Assembly (NCBI RefSeq): GCF_014858005.1
Contig: NZ_JACYOT010000004.1
Location: 434,001-498,000 of the forward strand
DNA length: 64,000 nucleotides
Reading direction: 5' to 3'
Source of the DNA: Propioniciclava soli
Lineage (GTDB): Bacteria; Actinomycetota; Actinomycetes; Propionibacteriales; Propionibacteriaceae
Shown here: positions 33,955 through 46,611 of the stretch, piece after piece
Position numbering within the stretch: the stretch's first letter is position 1
Layout of the letters: every line of letters begins with the position of its first letter
Translations under genes and position numbers: made by a program
The notes under the pieces: generated by a model
Database searches by the model: none
The model's input: only the letters and a program-made list of their open reading frames with translations
What the model was told of the DNA's origin: nothing

Positions 33955-34280
33955 GCCACCAGCGTAACCGGAGTTTGCGCGTCCTTCGTTCTACCTGCCC
34001 CCGGGAAGCGTCCACTGATACCGCTGCCGTCGCGCTGGACAAGCACTGAGGCCACCGAGTCGAACGTTGTTGGCGCCTCAGAATCCCGGGCCGGAACTCT
34101 TCTTGCAGTACCTCCCGGGGGAAATAGGTGAGGCACGTGCCGACGCCCAGGCCGCGGGCCCCTCGACCAGCCCTGCACGAGATCGCATGTCTCTGGGTCA
34201 GGAGGCGTGGATGGCCGGTGGTAGGGCGCTGAGCTTGCGAGCATGCCGTTGGCGAGGGTGACGTCGTTGGGGTGGTGTGT
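33955..34280. other. Non-coding stretch left of the IS481 remnant
   Basis: No frame here gives a recognisable product. The sequence is of intermediate GC and contains no copies of the host-typical GGACGCC heptamer. It probably represents decayed mobile DNA. Confidence 0.5.
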
Positions 34281-34430
34281 GGCCGGTGGGCCTACGCCCG
34301 CTGCCACCGCAGTGAGCAGGATCGCCGCGACGCCATGCAGGCCTGGCTTCACCAGTACAACCGGCATCGTCCGCACACGACTTGTGGCACGTGGCCGTCC
34401 TCGCCACGATTGATCAACGTTCCCGGTCAG
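34281..34430 (+). pseudogene. IS481-family transposase C-terminal remnant
   Basis: About 50 codons read WAYARCHRSEQDRR, then AWLHQYNRHRPHT and RLINVPGQ. This matches the end of the integrase core and the C-terminus of IS481-type transposases, including the YN-xx-RPH pattern. The N-terminal part with the first two catalytic Asp residues is missing, and no terminal inverted repeats are evident. The fragment marks past insertion-sequence activity at the right edge of the accessory patch. Confidence 0.75.
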
Positions 34431-34549
34431 TCCACCGGGTCGACGTCGTCCCTCAGACCGTCCCCAGAGATCGGCGAAATGGCGTTGCCCTGGTCAAACC
34501 GCCCTAGTCAGGCTGCGTTCGCAGCCCCCCTGGCGCTACGGTTGCCCGC

Positions 34550-35623
34550 ATGATCCTCCTTCGCTGCCCCCGGTGCGACCAGGTGGCCGAACTCGACGAT
34601 CTGATGTGCTGCCAGTGCGGCGCCGAGCTGGGGTTCCACCCGCCGAGCCTCACGATGGTGACGTGCGGCCCCACCGGCACCACGACCGACGACGGCCGCT
34701 GGGTGTGGTGCTCGCAGCGCGACCGGCTGGACTGCAACTGGCTGCGCGACCTGGCGCTCGACACCGAGGAGTGCTTCGCCTGCCATGTCGTGCGCCGGCG
34801 TCCGGAGGCCGACCAGGACTCCGCCTGGGAGAAGCTCGCGCAGGCGTCCAGCCCCAAGCGGCGGCTGCTGGTCCAGCTGGCGGTGCTGGGGTTGCCCGTC
34901 GAGACGTTCCGCGACCAGAAGGGCGGGCTGGCGTTCGACCTGCTGTCGTCGAAGTCCAGCGGCGAGAACGTGACGATCGGGCACTCCAACGGCGTCATCA
35001 CGATCGACCTCGCCGAGAGCCTCGACGACCACCGGGAGAAGCTGCGTGTCCAGCTGGGTGAGCCCTACCGCACGATGCTCGGCCACTTCCGCCATGAGGT
35101 GGGGCACTACTACCAGTGGAAGCTGGTGGAACAGACCGACTTCATCGGCGAGAGCCGCGCGCTGTTCGGTGACGAGCGCGCCTCCTACAGCGACGCGCTC
35201 GACCGGCACTACGCGCAGGGCGCCCCGGAGGACTGGCACGAGTCGTTCATCTCCGAATACGCCACGATGCACCCCTGGGAGGACTTCGCGGAGACGTTCG
35301 CCCACTACCTCCACATCACCGACACGCTGTCGACGGTGGCGCTGGGCGGCGTGGTGCTGCAGGGGGAGCGCTCCGACGGCGTCCTGGAGCGCGACGTCGT
35401 GCCCCGCGTGAGCTACGCGGAGGCGTCCACCGAGGAGATGGTGGACGACTGGCACTGGCTCTCCTTGCTGCTGAACCGGGCCAGCCGCGCCATGGGACGC
35501 CGTGACCTCTACCCGTTCACGCTGCCGGAGCCGGTCGTCCGCAAGCTCGACTTCGTGCACCGGGTGGTGGGCGCGACCGGACGGGTCACGGACCGGCCGA
35601 TCCTGATCGGCGCGGCCGAGTAA
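34550..35623 (+). CDS. Putative zinc-binding metallopeptidase with N-terminal zinc ribbon
   Basis: The 357-residue cytosolic protein starts with a Cys-rich ribbon (RCPRC at 5-9, CCQCG at 20-24) and further Cys at 39, 54, 62, 75 and 78. The C-terminal two thirds resemble the 'putative zinc-binding metallopeptidase' family. The zincin motif HEVGH lies at residues 182-186 and a downstream conserved segment HPWEDFAETFAHYLH at about 243-257 probably supplies the third ligand. The substrate is unknown. ATG 34550 was chosen as the first start. High GC and GGACGCC motifs resume within this gene, so host sequence restarts here. Confidence 0.82.
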   Translation: MILLRCPRCDQVAELDDLMCCQCGAELGFHPPSLTMVTCGPTGTTTDDGRWVWCSQRDRLDCNWLRDLALDTEECFACHVVRRRPEADQDSAWEKLAQASSPKRRLLVQLAVLGLPVETFRDQKGGLAFDLLSSKSSGENVTIGHSNGVITIDLAESLDDHREKLRVQLGEPYRTMLGHFRHEVGHYYQWKLVEQTDFIGESRALFGDERASYSDALDRHYAQGAPEDWHESFISEYATMHPWEDFAETFAHYLHITDTLSTVALGGVVLQGERSDGVLERDVVPRVSYAEASTEEMVDDWHWLSLLLNRASRAMGRRDLYPFTLPEPVVRKLDFVHRVVGATGRVTDRPILIGAAE

Positions 35624-35632
35624 CGTTCATCC

Positions 35633-36151
35633 ATGACCACGGCCTTCCACGCGGACTCGACCGACCTGCCCGAGAAGGAGGTCCTGACCTGGGAGCGCTT
35701 CGGCAGCGCCTGCCGCGAGCTGGCCCACCAGGTGGCCGACTCGGGCTTCGCGCCGGAGGTCATCATCGCCGTGGCGCGCGGCGGACTGCTGCCGGGTGGC
35801 GGCCTGTCCTACGCGCTGGGCTGCAAGCTGTCCGACGCCATCAACGTCGAGTTCTACACCGACGTGCACGAGACGTTGCCCGACCCGGTGCTGCTGGCTC
35901 CGATGCTCGACACCGAGAACATCCGCGGCAAGCGGCTGCTCGTGGTGGACGACGTGGTCGACTCCGGCCGCACGCTCGAGCTGGTGCTCGACCTGCTGCG
36001 CGAGGTCGGGGCCGAGGCCCGCAGCGCGGTGCTGTACGCCAAGCCGACCACGATCTGCCACCCCGACTATGTCTGGGCGCACACCGACCGGTGGATCGCC
36101 TTCCCCTGGAGCGCCGAGCCGCCGGTCACCGCCACGCGCGGCGAGGCCTGA
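35633..36151 (+). CDS. Phosphoribosyltransferase (xanthine/hypoxanthine type)
   Basis: The 172-residue protein is a type I PRTase with the PRPP loop LLVVDDVVDSGRTLE at about residues 102-116 and the early IIAVARGGLLPGG segment near 43-55. The hood region (HPDYVWAHTDRWIAFPW) resembles xanthine-guanine or related purine PRTases, but base specificity is not certain. It starts nine bases after the metallopeptidase stop. A pyrimidine-operon regulator role is unlikely because PyrR signatures are missing. Confidence 0.82.
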   Translation: MTTAFHADSTDLPEKEVLTWERFGSACRELAHQVADSGFAPEVIIAVARGGLLPGGGLSYALGCKLSDAINVEFYTDVHETLPDPVLLAPMLDTENIRGKRLLVVDDVVDSGRTLELVLDLLREVGAEARSAVLYAKPTTICHPDYVWAHTDRWIAFPWSAEPPVTATRGEA

Positions 36152-36279
36152 GCCGGGCTGGGCCGCCCGGGGCGGGTCGTCCGGCATCGCGGCGCGGTAC
36201 CGCAGGGCGTTTCGTGCCCGGGGGCTGGCCCGGGTAGCATGGTCCGCCGAACCCACACGCACGTCGAAAGGGACGCCGC

Positions 36280-36849
36280 ATGCCCACGATCTCCACCAAC
36301 GATCTCAAGAACGGCACCGTTCTCGACCTGGACGGCCAGCTTTGGCAGGTCATCTGGTTCCAGCACCACAAGCCGGGCAAGGGCAACACCGTGGTCCGCA
36401 GCAAGCTGAAGCACGTGCTGAGCGGCAAGGTCGTCGACCGCACGTTCAACTCCGACACCAAGGTCGAGAGCGCGAACGTCGACAAGCGTGAGATGCAGTA
36501 CCTCTACCACGACGGCCACGCCTATGTGTTCATGGACACGAGCACCTACGAGCAGCTCCCCATCGCCGACGAGGTGGTGGGCGACGCGTCCGACTACATG
36601 CTCGAGAACCAGATGGCCACGGTCGCGACCCACGACGGCGACCCGCTCTACATCGAGCTGCCGGCGTCCGTGGAGCTCGAGATCACCTACACCGAGCCGG
36701 GCCTGCAGGGCGACCGCAGCTCCGCCGGCACCAAGCCCGCCACCCTCGAGACAGGCAAGCAGATCCAGGTGCCGCTGTTCATGGAGCAGGGCACCCGCGT
36801 GAAGGTCGACACCCGCGACGGCAGCTACCTCGGCCGGATCAGCGGGTGA
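36280..36849 (+). CDS. efp: Elongation factor P
   Basis: EF-P rescues ribosomes stalled at polyproline. The 189-residue protein has the three-domain layout. The KOW-like N-domain includes the loop HHKPGKGN, whose Lys is the usual modification position. The two OB domains end in [18 protein letters not shown] 36280 follows GAAAGGGACGCCGC, and TAGCAT near 36233 may be the -10 box. It overlaps nusB by four bases, a conserved pair in actinobacteria. Confidence 0.97.
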   Translation: MPTISTNDLKNGTVLDLDGQLWQVIWFQHHKPGKGNTVVRSKLKHVLSGKVVDRTFNSDTKVESANVDKREMQYLYHDGHAYVFMDTSTYEQLPIADEVVGDASDYMLENQMATVATHDGDPLYIELPASVELEITYTEPGLQGDRSSAGTKPATLETGKQIQVPLFMEQGTRVKVDTRDGSYLGRISG

Positions 36850-37379
36850 CCGAGAACCGCCAGAACACCACGCGCGGGAAGGCCCGCAAGCACGCCCTCG
36901 ACATCCTGTACGAGGCGGACGTGCGCGGTGCCGACCCCCGCGAGATGCTCGCCGACCGCATCGCGCTCGGCGAGCGGACCGTCCGGCCGTTCACGATCGA
37001 GATCGTCCAGGGCGTCACCGATCACGGGGAGGCGCTGGACGCCACCCTGCGGGACGCCCTCGCCGAGGGCTGGTCGGTGGAACGCATGCCGTCGGTGGAT
37101 CGCTGCCTCGCCCGCATCGGGTTGTTCGAGCTGGCCCACACCGACACCCCGGCCGCCATCGTGGTGAACGAGGCCGTCGACCTGGCCGCTGAGTACTCGA
37201 CCCCCACCTCGCCCGGATTCCTCAACGCGCTCCTCGCCCGCGTGGCGCGCGACCGCGAGGGTGCCGAGGCCACCCCTGCGGTGGCCGACGCACCCGCCGC
37301 CGACGACGACGCACCCGCGGCCGAGGCCGGGACGCCCCCGGTGGCGGCCCAAGGGGCGGGAGACGCACCCGCCCCGTGA
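36846..37379 (+). CDS. nusB: Transcription antitermination factor NusB
   Basis: NusB binds boxA RNA with NusE and supports rRNA antitermination. The 177-residue protein has the helical NusB core ([17 protein letters not shown], then [14 protein letters not shown] and [28 protein letters not shown]) over the first 140 residues. A low-complexity Ala/Asp/Pro tail of about 40 residues follows and is not part of the fold. GTG 36846 overlaps the efp stop. Confidence 0.95.
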   Translation: MTENRQNTTRGKARKHALDILYEADVRGADPREMLADRIALGERTVRPFTIEIVQGVTDHGEALDATLRDALAEGWSVERMPSVDRCLARIGLFELAHTDTPAAIVVNEAVDLAAEYSTPTSPGFLNALLARVARDREGAEATPAVADAPAADDDAPAAEAGTPPVAAQGAGDAPAP

Positions 37380-37402
37380 CCCGATAGGGAAGGATCACCC
37401 TC

Positions 37403-38557
37403 ATGGCGAGCCACAGTGACACCCCCGCCCTCCTCGTGTTGGAGGACGGCCGGGCGTTCCGAGGGGTTTCCTTCGGGGCCACCGGCGAGACGTTCGGCGA
37501 GGCGGTGTTCGCCACCGGCATGTCGGGCTACCAGGAGACGCTGACCGACCCGAGCTACCGCCGTCAGGTGGTCGTCGCGACCGCCCCCCACATCGGCAAC
37601 ACCGGCTGGAATGACGAGGACGACGAGTCGAGCCGCATCTGGGTCGCCGGCTACGTCGTGCGCGACGTGAGCCGCGTCCGGTCGAACTGGCGCAGCAACC
37701 GCAGCCTGGACGAGGTGTTGCGCGCCCAGGACGTCGTCGGCATCGCCGAGATCGACACTCGCGCGCTCACCCGCCATCTCCGCGAGCGCGGCGCCATGCG
37801 CGTCGGCATCTCCACGACCGATCTGGACGCCGACGCCCTGCTCGAGCGCGTGCGCGAGCAGCCGCCGATGGCCGGGGCCAACCTCGTCTCCGACGTCACC
37901 GTCGACGAGCCGGTGGTGTGGGAGGCGCAGGGGGAGAAGCGCTTCACCGTCGCGGCGGTGGATCTGGGCATCAAGTCCATGACCCCCGAGCAGATGAGCC
38001 GGCGCGGCATCGAGGTGCACGTGCTGCCGGCGAGCAGCACCCTGGCCGACATCACGGCGCTGGGCGCCGACGGGGTCTTCTTCAGCAACGGCCCGGGCGA
38101 CCCGGCGGCGGCCGACGAGGCGGTCGCCCTGCTGACCGACGTGCTGGACGCCGACCTGCCCTATTTCGGCATCTGCTTCGGCAACCAGATTTTCGGCCGC
38201 GCGCTGGGTTTCGGCACGTACAAGCTCAAGTACGGCCACCGCGGCATCAACCAGCCCGTGATGGATCTGCGCACCGGACGCGTCGAGATCACCTCGCAGA
38301 ACCATGGCTTCGCGGTGGACGCCCCGGCCGGCGTCGGGACGCCGACCCGCTGGGGCGAGGCGTGGGTCAGCCACGTCTGCCTCAACGACGACGTGGTGGA
38401 GGGCCTCGAACTGCGCGACGCGAGCGGGCGCGTCCGAGGCTTCAGCGTGCAGTACCACCCCGAGGCCGCCGCCGGCCCGCACGACTCGGCCTACCTGTTC
38501 GACCGCTTCCTCGCCGTGATGGCCGACCACCGTGCAGACGACCAGGAGACGAACTGA
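37403..38557 (+). CDS. carA: Carbamoyl-phosphate synthase small subunit
   Basis: CarA is the glutaminase subunit that supplies ammonia to CarB. The 384-residue protein has the N-terminal CPSase domain ([15 protein letters not shown]) and the class I amidotransferase domain. The nucleophile Cys is in FGICFGNQ near residue 257 and the His/Glu pair is in YHPEAAAG near 352. GGAAGGATCACCCTC precedes ATG 37403. One base separates its stop from the carB start. Confidence 0.96.
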   Translation: MASHSDTPALLVLEDGRAFRGVSFGATGETFGEAVFATGMSGYQETLTDPSYRRQVVVATAPHIGNTGWNDEDDESSRIWVAGYVVRDVSRVRSNWRSNRSLDEVLRAQDVVGIAEIDTRALTRHLRERGAMRVGISTTDLDADALLERVREQPPMAGANLVSDVTVDEPVVWEAQGEKRFTVAAVDLGIKSMTPEQMSRRGIEVHVLPASSTLADITALGADGVFFSNGPGDPAAADEAVALLTDVLDADLPYFGICFGNQIFGRALGFGTYKLKYGHRGINQPVMDLRTGRVEITSQNHGFAVDAPAGVGTPTRWGEAWVSHVCLNDDVVEGLELRDASGRVRGFSVQYHPEAAAGPHDSAYLFDRFLAVMADHRADDQETN

Positions 38558-38558
38558 C

Positions 38559-41938
<3,380 letters not shown>

Positions 41939-41942
<4 letters not shown>

Positions 41943-42730
41943 GCGTGGCCGGGGCGTCCTGGGCGCCGGAGACCGACGCCCCGGTGACGCTGCGCGATGT
42001 CACGCTGGGGCGCGGCCCGGTGAAGGTGATCGTTCCGATCGTGGGCGAGACCACCGCCGAGTTGGTGGACGCCGCCGCTGCGGCCGCCGCGGCCGGGCCC
42101 GACATCGTGGAGTGGCGGGTCGACGGCTTCGGCTCCGCGCAGCCGGACGCCGTGCTGGCCGCGGCGGCGGCGGTGGTGGACGTGCTCGGCGGGCGTCCGC
42201 TGCTGTTCACGTTCCGCACCGCGGCCGAGGGGGGCGCGCGGGTCATCGCGCCCGAGGCCTACGTGGCGCTGCACGCCGCCGTGATCGCCGCGGGCCTGGT
42301 GGAAGCGGTCGACGTCGAGCACCGGTTCGACGTCGCGGCCGGCGACGCCGTGCTGGCCGCCGCCCGCGCGGCCGGCGTCGCGGTGATCGGCAGCGCGCAC
42401 GACTTCGCCGCCACGCCGGACGCCGACGCGCTCGTCGCGCTGTTGACGGCGATGCAGCACCGGGGTTTCGACGTGGTCAAGGCGGCCGTGATGCCGCATG
42501 ACCCGGGCGACGTGCTGGCCCTGCTCGACGCGACCTGGACGATGGCCAGTGCGCACCGCGCCACCCCGGTGATCACGATGGCGATGGGGGAGCTCGGCGC
42601 CCTCTCGCGCATGGCGGCGCCGGTGGTCGGCTCGTGCGCGACGTTCGCGATGCTCGGCCGGGCGTCCGCGCCGGGGCAGCTGCCGCTCGCGGAGCTGAAG
42701 CCGATCTTGGCCCGCCTGTCGATGGACTAG
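41939..42730 (+). CDS. aroD: 3-dehydroquinate dehydratase, type I
   Basis: The product dehydrates 3-dehydroquinate through a Schiff-base lysine. The 263-residue protein fits type [10 protein letters not shown] near residue 56, the general-base His in SAHDF near 151, and the catalytic Lys in DVVKAAVM near 181. A C-terminal [19 protein letters not shown] segment closes the barrel. Type I is less usual than type II in actinobacteria (family knowledge), but this assignment is clear. GTG 41939 overlaps the carB stop; GTG 41945 is the alternative. Confidence 0.92.
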
Positions 42731-42806
42731 GCTTTCCGGCGTTTCCCCCAGGCTCGCGCACGTGTGGTGCGTGCGCCCGTCCCCCGGTGAGAAGGAGTCA
42801 TCACTC

Positions 42807-44465
42807 ATGGTCGCCGTCGCGCTGATCGGGCTCTCCGGGTCGGGCAAGTCCACGCTCGGCCCCCTGCTCGCGCAGCGCCTCGGGGTGCCCCACATCGACG
42901 TGGACGCCGCGATCGAGCGCCGCGAGGCCCGCAGCATCCGCGCCATCTTCGACACCGACGGCGAGGCCCACTTCCGGGCGCTGGAGCGCGATCTCACGCG
43001 GGAGTCGCTCGCCGGCGACGCCGTGGTGAGCCTGGGCGGGGGCGCCCCCATGACGCCGGCCGTCGCGGACGCCCTCGCCGGCCACCCGGTGGTGTGGCTG
43101 CAGGCCGACCCGGCCACCGCCGCCCGCCGCGTCGGCGACGACCCGAACCGGCCGTTGCTCAGCGGTTCGGACGCCGTCGCGCGGCTCGAGGCCATGCTCG
43201 CCGAGCGCGGCGCCACCTACGCCCTCCTCGCCACCCTCGCCGTGGACACCGCCGACGCCGATCCCGCCGTGCTGGTGGAGACGATCGCCGCGCACGCGGA
43301 GTCCTTCCGAGCCGCGACCCCGGCTTCCCCCGAGCACGTCGGTGGTTCAGCGGGTGACGTCGGCCGCGCCGGCCGAAGCGCCGGCGTCCGGGCCGCGGTC
43401 GTGGCCCACGGGTACCGGCGGGTGCTGCGGCCGGTATTGTTCCGCGCCCGCGGCGGGGATCCCGAGCGCATCCACGAGGACATGATTGCCGGCCTGGCCC
43501 GGTTGGGGGACACCCCCGGCGTCCGCGCCGCGGTGGGCGCGCTGACGCGCACGGCGTCCGACCCGGTCGAGGTGGCCGGCATCACCTTCGGCGGTCGGGT
43601 GGGCCTGGCCGCGGGCATGGACAAGGACGGCCGCGCCGCGCTCGCCTGGCAGCACCTCGGCTTCGCGTTCGCCGAGCTCGGCACCGTCACGGCACGGCCG
43701 CAGCCCGGCAACCCACGCCCGCGGATGTTCCGGGCGCCGGCGTCCGGTGGCCTCGTCAACCGCATGGGCTTCAACAACGGCGGCGCCGCCGCCCTCGCCG
43801 CCCGACTGGCGTCGGTCGGGATCGTGCGGAACAGCAGCCGGGAGAACGGCCCGGCCGGCATCCCGCTCGGCATCTCCATCGGCAAGTCGAAGGACACCGC
43901 GCTGGACGACGCGGTCGGCGATTATCTGTTCTCCCTGCGCGCGGTCGCCCCGCACGCCGACTACGTGGCGATCAACGTGTCCAGCCCCAACACGCCCGGG
44001 CTGCGCTCGCTGCAGGACGGCGGCGCGCTCGCCGAGCTGTTGGGGGCACTGGTCGCCGAGACCCGCACCCTCGACGCCGCCCGGCCGGTGCCGGTGTTCG
44101 TGAAGATCGCCCCGGATCTGAGCTGGAGCCAGGTCGACGAGGTGCTCGCCACCGCCACCGACGCGGGGGCGTCCGGCATCATCGCGACCAACACGACCCT
44201 GTCGCGCGACGGGCTGGCGCCGGCCGATGCGGCGCTCGCCCACGAGGCCGGGGGGCTCTCGGGTGCCCCCCTGACGCAGCGTGCCCGCGCCGTGGTGCGG
44301 CACGTGGCCGCGCACACCGACCTGCCCGTGATGGGCTCGGGCGGAGTGATGACGCCCGACGACGCCGTCGCCCTGCTGGACGCCGGCGCGTCGTTGGTGC
44401 AGCTCTACACTGGCTTCGTCTACGCCGGGCCGGCGCTCATCGCCGGCATCAACGCCAGGAGGTGA
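42807..44465 (+). CDS. Fused shikimate kinase / dihydroorotate dehydrogenase (class 2)
   Basis: One uninterrupted frame of 552 residues joins two enzymes. Residues 1-170 are a shikimate kinase: Walker [13 protein letters not shown] at 31-33, Arg57, GGG at 77-79, lid RPLL with Arg115, and Arg134. Residues about 197-552 are a quinone-type dihydroorotate dehydrogenase. It has an N-terminal membrane-associating helix ([19 protein letters not shown]), [30 protein letters not shown] with the catalytic Ser, and [13 protein letters not shown] and YTGFVY for FMN. A Gly/Ala-rich linker lies between. GAAGGAG before ATG 42807 serves the fusion, and no separate ribosome site is obvious for pyrD. Confidence 0.9.
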   Translation: MVAVALIGLSGSGKSTLGPLLAQRLGVPHIDVDAAIERREARSIRAIFDTDGEAHFRALERDLTRESLAGDAVVSLGGGAPMTPAVADALAGHPVVWLQADPATAARRVGDDPNRPLLSGSDAVARLEAMLAERGATYALLATLAVDTADADPAVLVETIAAHAESFRAATPASPEHVGGSAGDVGRAGRSAGVRAAVVAHGYRRVLRPVLFRARGGDPERIHEDMIAGLARLGDTPGVRAAVGALTRTASDPVEVAGITFGGRVGLAAGMDKDGRAALAWQHLGFAFAELGTVTARPQPGNPRPRMFRAPASGGLVNRMGFNNGGAAALAARLASVGIVRNSSRENGPAGIPLGISIGKSKDTALDDAVGDYLFSLRAVAPHADYVAINVSSPNTPGLRSLQDGGALAELLGALVAETRTLDAARPVPVFVKIAPDLSWSQVDEVLATATDAGASGIIATNTTLSRDGLAPADAALAHEAGGLSGAPLTQRARAVVRHVAAHTDLPVMGSGGVMTPDDAVALLDAGASLVQLYTGFVYAGPALIAGINARR

Positions 44466-44470
44466 CACAC

Positions 44471-45277
44471 GTGCCCACGTATCGGCAGCGGTTGAAGGAG
44501 ATCACGGCCCAACGGGGCAACCTGTGCGTCGGCATCGACCCCCACCCCGGGGTGTTGCAGGCGTGGGGGCTGCCCGTGTCGGTGGCCGGCCTGGAGCAGT
44601 GCGCCCGGGGCGTGGTCGCGGCGCTCGGGGAGTCGGTGGCCGTGTTCAAGCCGCAGTCGGCTTTCTTCGAGGCGTACGGTTCGGCAGGCGTGGCCGTGCT
44701 GGAGCGTGTGCTGGCCGACATCCGCACCGCCGGGGCGCTCTCGATCGTGGACGCCAAGCGCGGCGACATCGGCTCCACCATGCGCGCCTACGCGCAGGCC
44801 TACCTGACCGACGACTCCCCGCTGGCCGGCGACGCGGTGACCCTGTCGCCCTACCTGGGGTTCGCCTCCCTCATGCCGGCGTTCGAGGCGGCGATCGCGT
44901 CCGACCGGGGTGTGTACGTGCTGGCCCGGACGTCGAACCCGGAGGGGGCCGGCGTCCAGCTCGCCCTGGGGCAGGAGGGGTCGGTGGTCCAGGAGATCAT
45001 CGACGCCGCCAAGGCCCTCAACACCTCGGCTCGGACGCGCGCGATCGGCCTGGTGGTGGGCGGGACGCACGACTCGCTGGGGTGCGACGTCGGCGACTTC
45101 AACGGCTCGATCCTGGTGCCCGGCATCGGGGCGCAGGGCGGTGCCGTGGCGGACCTGCCCGACCTGTTCGGGCCGGCGTATGCAAACGTTTTGCCGATGG
45201 TGGGGCGCGGCATCCTCGGTGCCGGGCCCGACACGTCGGCGCTCGTGGCACGGGCGCGCGCCTTCGGGGCACAGTGA
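44471..45277 (+). CDS. pyrF: Orotidine 5'-phosphate decarboxylase (type 2)
   Basis: The enzyme decarboxylates OMP to UMP. The 268-residue protein belongs to the longer actinobacterial/proteobacterial type 2 subfamily: VGIDPHPGVL, VFKPQSAFFEAYG, and the catalytic VDAKRGDIGSTMRAYA near residue 98. GIGAQGGAV lies near the phosphate site. AGGAGG at 44457-44462 is eight bases from GTG 44471, which is chosen over the GTG at 44462 that would sit inside the ribosome site. Confidence 0.95.
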   Translation: MPTYRQRLKEITAQRGNLCVGIDPHPGVLQAWGLPVSVAGLEQCARGVVAALGESVAVFKPQSAFFEAYGSAGVAVLERVLADIRTAGALSIVDAKRGDIGSTMRAYAQAYLTDDSPLAGDAVTLSPYLGFASLMPAFEAAIASDRGVYVLARTSNPEGAGVQLALGQEGSVVQEIIDAAKALNTSARTRAIGLVVGGTHDSLGCDVGDFNGSILVPGIGAQGGAVADLPDLFGPAYANVLPMVGRGILGAGPDTSALVARARAFGAQ

Positions 45278-45282
45278 TTGCT

Positions 45283-45313
45283 ACCCTTTCGGGTACCCGC
45301 CCTTTCGGGTGGG
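45283..45313 (+). terminator. Two tandem TTTC-loop hairpins after pyrF
   Basis: ACCC-TTTC-GGGT (45283-45294) is followed directly by CCCGCCC-TTTC-GGGTGGG (45296-45313). Both share the loop TTTC. They lie six bases after the pyrF stop and 26 bases before mihF, so they may terminate part of the upstream mRNA or protect its 3' end. Confidence 0.6.
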
Positions 45314-45338
45314 ATGCCAGAACAGCCCCAGAACGACC

Positions 45339-45665
45339 ATGACGGAGCCCGACGTGTCCATTCCGCAGCTCACCACTGAACAACTCCAGGCTGCCCGTGC
45401 GGCCGCGACGCAGGCGCGCCGCGTCCGAGCGGACCTGAAGGCGAAGGTGCGCACCGGCGCCCTGTCGCTGTCCGAGGCGCTCGACGTCGCGGGCGGCGAC
45501 GAGGTGCTCGCCCACGTCAAGGTCGTCGACCTGCTGAAGTCGCTGCCGCACGTGGGGGAGAAGCGTGCCGCGGCGGTCATGGAGCGGCTCGACATCGCGT
45601 CGAACCGTCGCGTCCGCGGGCTCGGCCGCCACCAGGTGGCCGGCCTGAAGGCCGAATTCAAGTGA
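45339..45665 (+). CDS. mihF: Integration host factor, actinobacterial type
   Basis: The 108-residue basic DNA-binding protein belongs to the actinobacterial IHF family, which is unrelated to HU/IHF. It has a long basic helix (ARRVRADLKAKVRTGALSL) and a helix-two-turns-helix with LPHVGEKRAAAVMERL and VRGLGRHQVAGLKAEF. In mycobacteria it shapes the nucleoid and stimulates integration and transcription. The pyrF-mihF-gmk order is conserved. ATG 45339 was chosen from the family opening, and the stop overlaps gmk. Confidence 0.93.
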   Translation: MTEPDVSIPQLTTEQLQAARAAATQARRVRADLKAKVRTGALSLSEALDVAGGDEVLAHVKVVDLLKSLPHVGEKRAAAVMERLDIASNRRVRGLGRHQVAGLKAEFK

Positions 45666-46213
45666 GTTCCGGCATCACGGTCATCTCCGGGCCCGCCGGT
45701 GTGGGCAAGGGAACCGTGGTGTCACACCTCGTCGCCGCGCACCCCGAGATCTGGGTGTCGGTGTCGGCGACGACGCGCCCGCCGCGCCCCGGTGAGGTCG
45801 AGGGCCGCCACTACCACTTCGTCAGCGAGAGCGACTTCGATGCGCTCGTCGCCGGCGACGGCCTGCTCGAGTGGGCCGTCGTGCACGGCCGCCACCGCTA
45901 CGGGACGCCGGCGGAGCCGGTGCGTCGCGCGGCGGACGCCGGCCGCGTCGTGGTGTTGGAGATCGACCTGGCCGGGGCCCGCCAGGTGCGCAAGGCGCTC
46001 CCGGAGGCGCGTTCGGTGTTCCTGGCTCCGCCGGACTGGGACACCCTGGTGGGGCGCCTCGCCGGCCGGGGCACGGAGACCAGCGAACAGGTGGAGCGCC
46101 GGTTGCAGACCGCCAAGGTGGAGTTGGACGCGGCCCAGGAGTTCGACCACGTGGTCGTCAACGACGATGTCGAGGGCACCGTCGGGCAGCTGGTAAGCTT
46201 GCTGGGCTTGTAG
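45662..46213 (+). CDS. gmk: Guanylate kinase
   Basis: The enzyme phosphorylates GMP to GDP with ATP. The 183-residue protein has the P-loop SGPAGVGKGT at residues 9-18 and the GMP-binding segments SATTRPPRPGEVEGRHYHFV and LLEWAVVHGRHRYGTP. VLEIDLAGARQV lies near 97. Length is normal. GTG 45662 overlaps the mihF stop. Confidence 0.96.
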   Translation: MSSGITVISGPAGVGKGTVVSHLVAAHPEIWVSVSATTRPPRPGEVEGRHYHFVSESDFDALVAGDGLLEWAVVHGRHRYGTPAEPVRRAADAGRVVVLEIDLAGARQVRKALPEARSVFLAPPDWDTLVGRLAGRGTETSEQVERRLQTAKVELDAAQEFDHVVVNDDVEGTVGQLVSLLGL

Positions 46214-46223
46214 TCACAAGCCC
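46204..46223 (+). terminator. Hairpin spanning the gmk stop codon
   Basis: GGGCTTGT and ACAAGCCC form a perfect 8-bp stem with loop AGTC, and the TAG stop (46211-46213) is at the stem-loop junction. There is no T tract. It could reduce read-through into rpoZ or be a processing site. Confidence 0.5.
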
Positions 46224-46250
46224 CCCATCCCACATTTGCGAGAAGGTTGA

Positions 46251-46589
46251 ATGAGCACGCATGTTCCCGAGGGGATCACGAATCCCCCGATCGATGAGCT
46301 CCTGACCAAGGTCGACTCCAAGTACCGCCTGGTGCTGTTCGCCGCCAAGCGCGCGCGGCAGATCAACGCGTACTACAGCCAGCTCGGTGAGGGCCTGCTG
46401 GAGAACGTTGGCCCGCTGGTCGACACCACCGTGCAGGAGAAGCCGCTGACGATCGCGCTGCGCGAGATCAACTCCGACCTGCTGGAGTGCGGCGACATCG
46501 ACCCCGAGGCCGAGGCGCAGGCCCGCGCCGCGGCCGAGAGCGACCCCGAGTTCTCGTTCGACCCGTTCGACCCCGACGACCTGGCCTGA
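46251..46589 (+). CDS. rpoZ: DNA-directed RNA polymerase omega subunit
   Basis: Omega assists folding and assembly of beta-prime and contributes to ppGpp response in some bacteria. The 112-residue protein carries the core signature [23 protein letters not shown] followed by the acidic actinobacterial C-terminus. GAGAAGGTTGA precedes ATG 46251. The gmk-rpoZ-coaBC order is widely conserved. Confidence 0.95.
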   Translation: MSTHVPEGITNPPIDELLTKVDSKYRLVLFAAKRARQINAYYSQLGEGLLENVGPLVDTTVQEKPLTIALREINSDLLECGDIDPEAEAQARAAAESDPEFSFDPFDPDDLA

Positions 46590-46611
46590 GCGCCGGCCGT
46601 CTGACGCCAGC

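Noticed and set aside
34067-34261. Small ORF left of the IS481 remnant
   Set aside because: No similarity or start signal; likely decayed DNA.
44462-44470. Upstream GTG start for pyrF overlapping the pyrD stop
   Set aside because: The AGGAGG at 44457-44462 overlaps it; GTG 44471 has ideal spacing.
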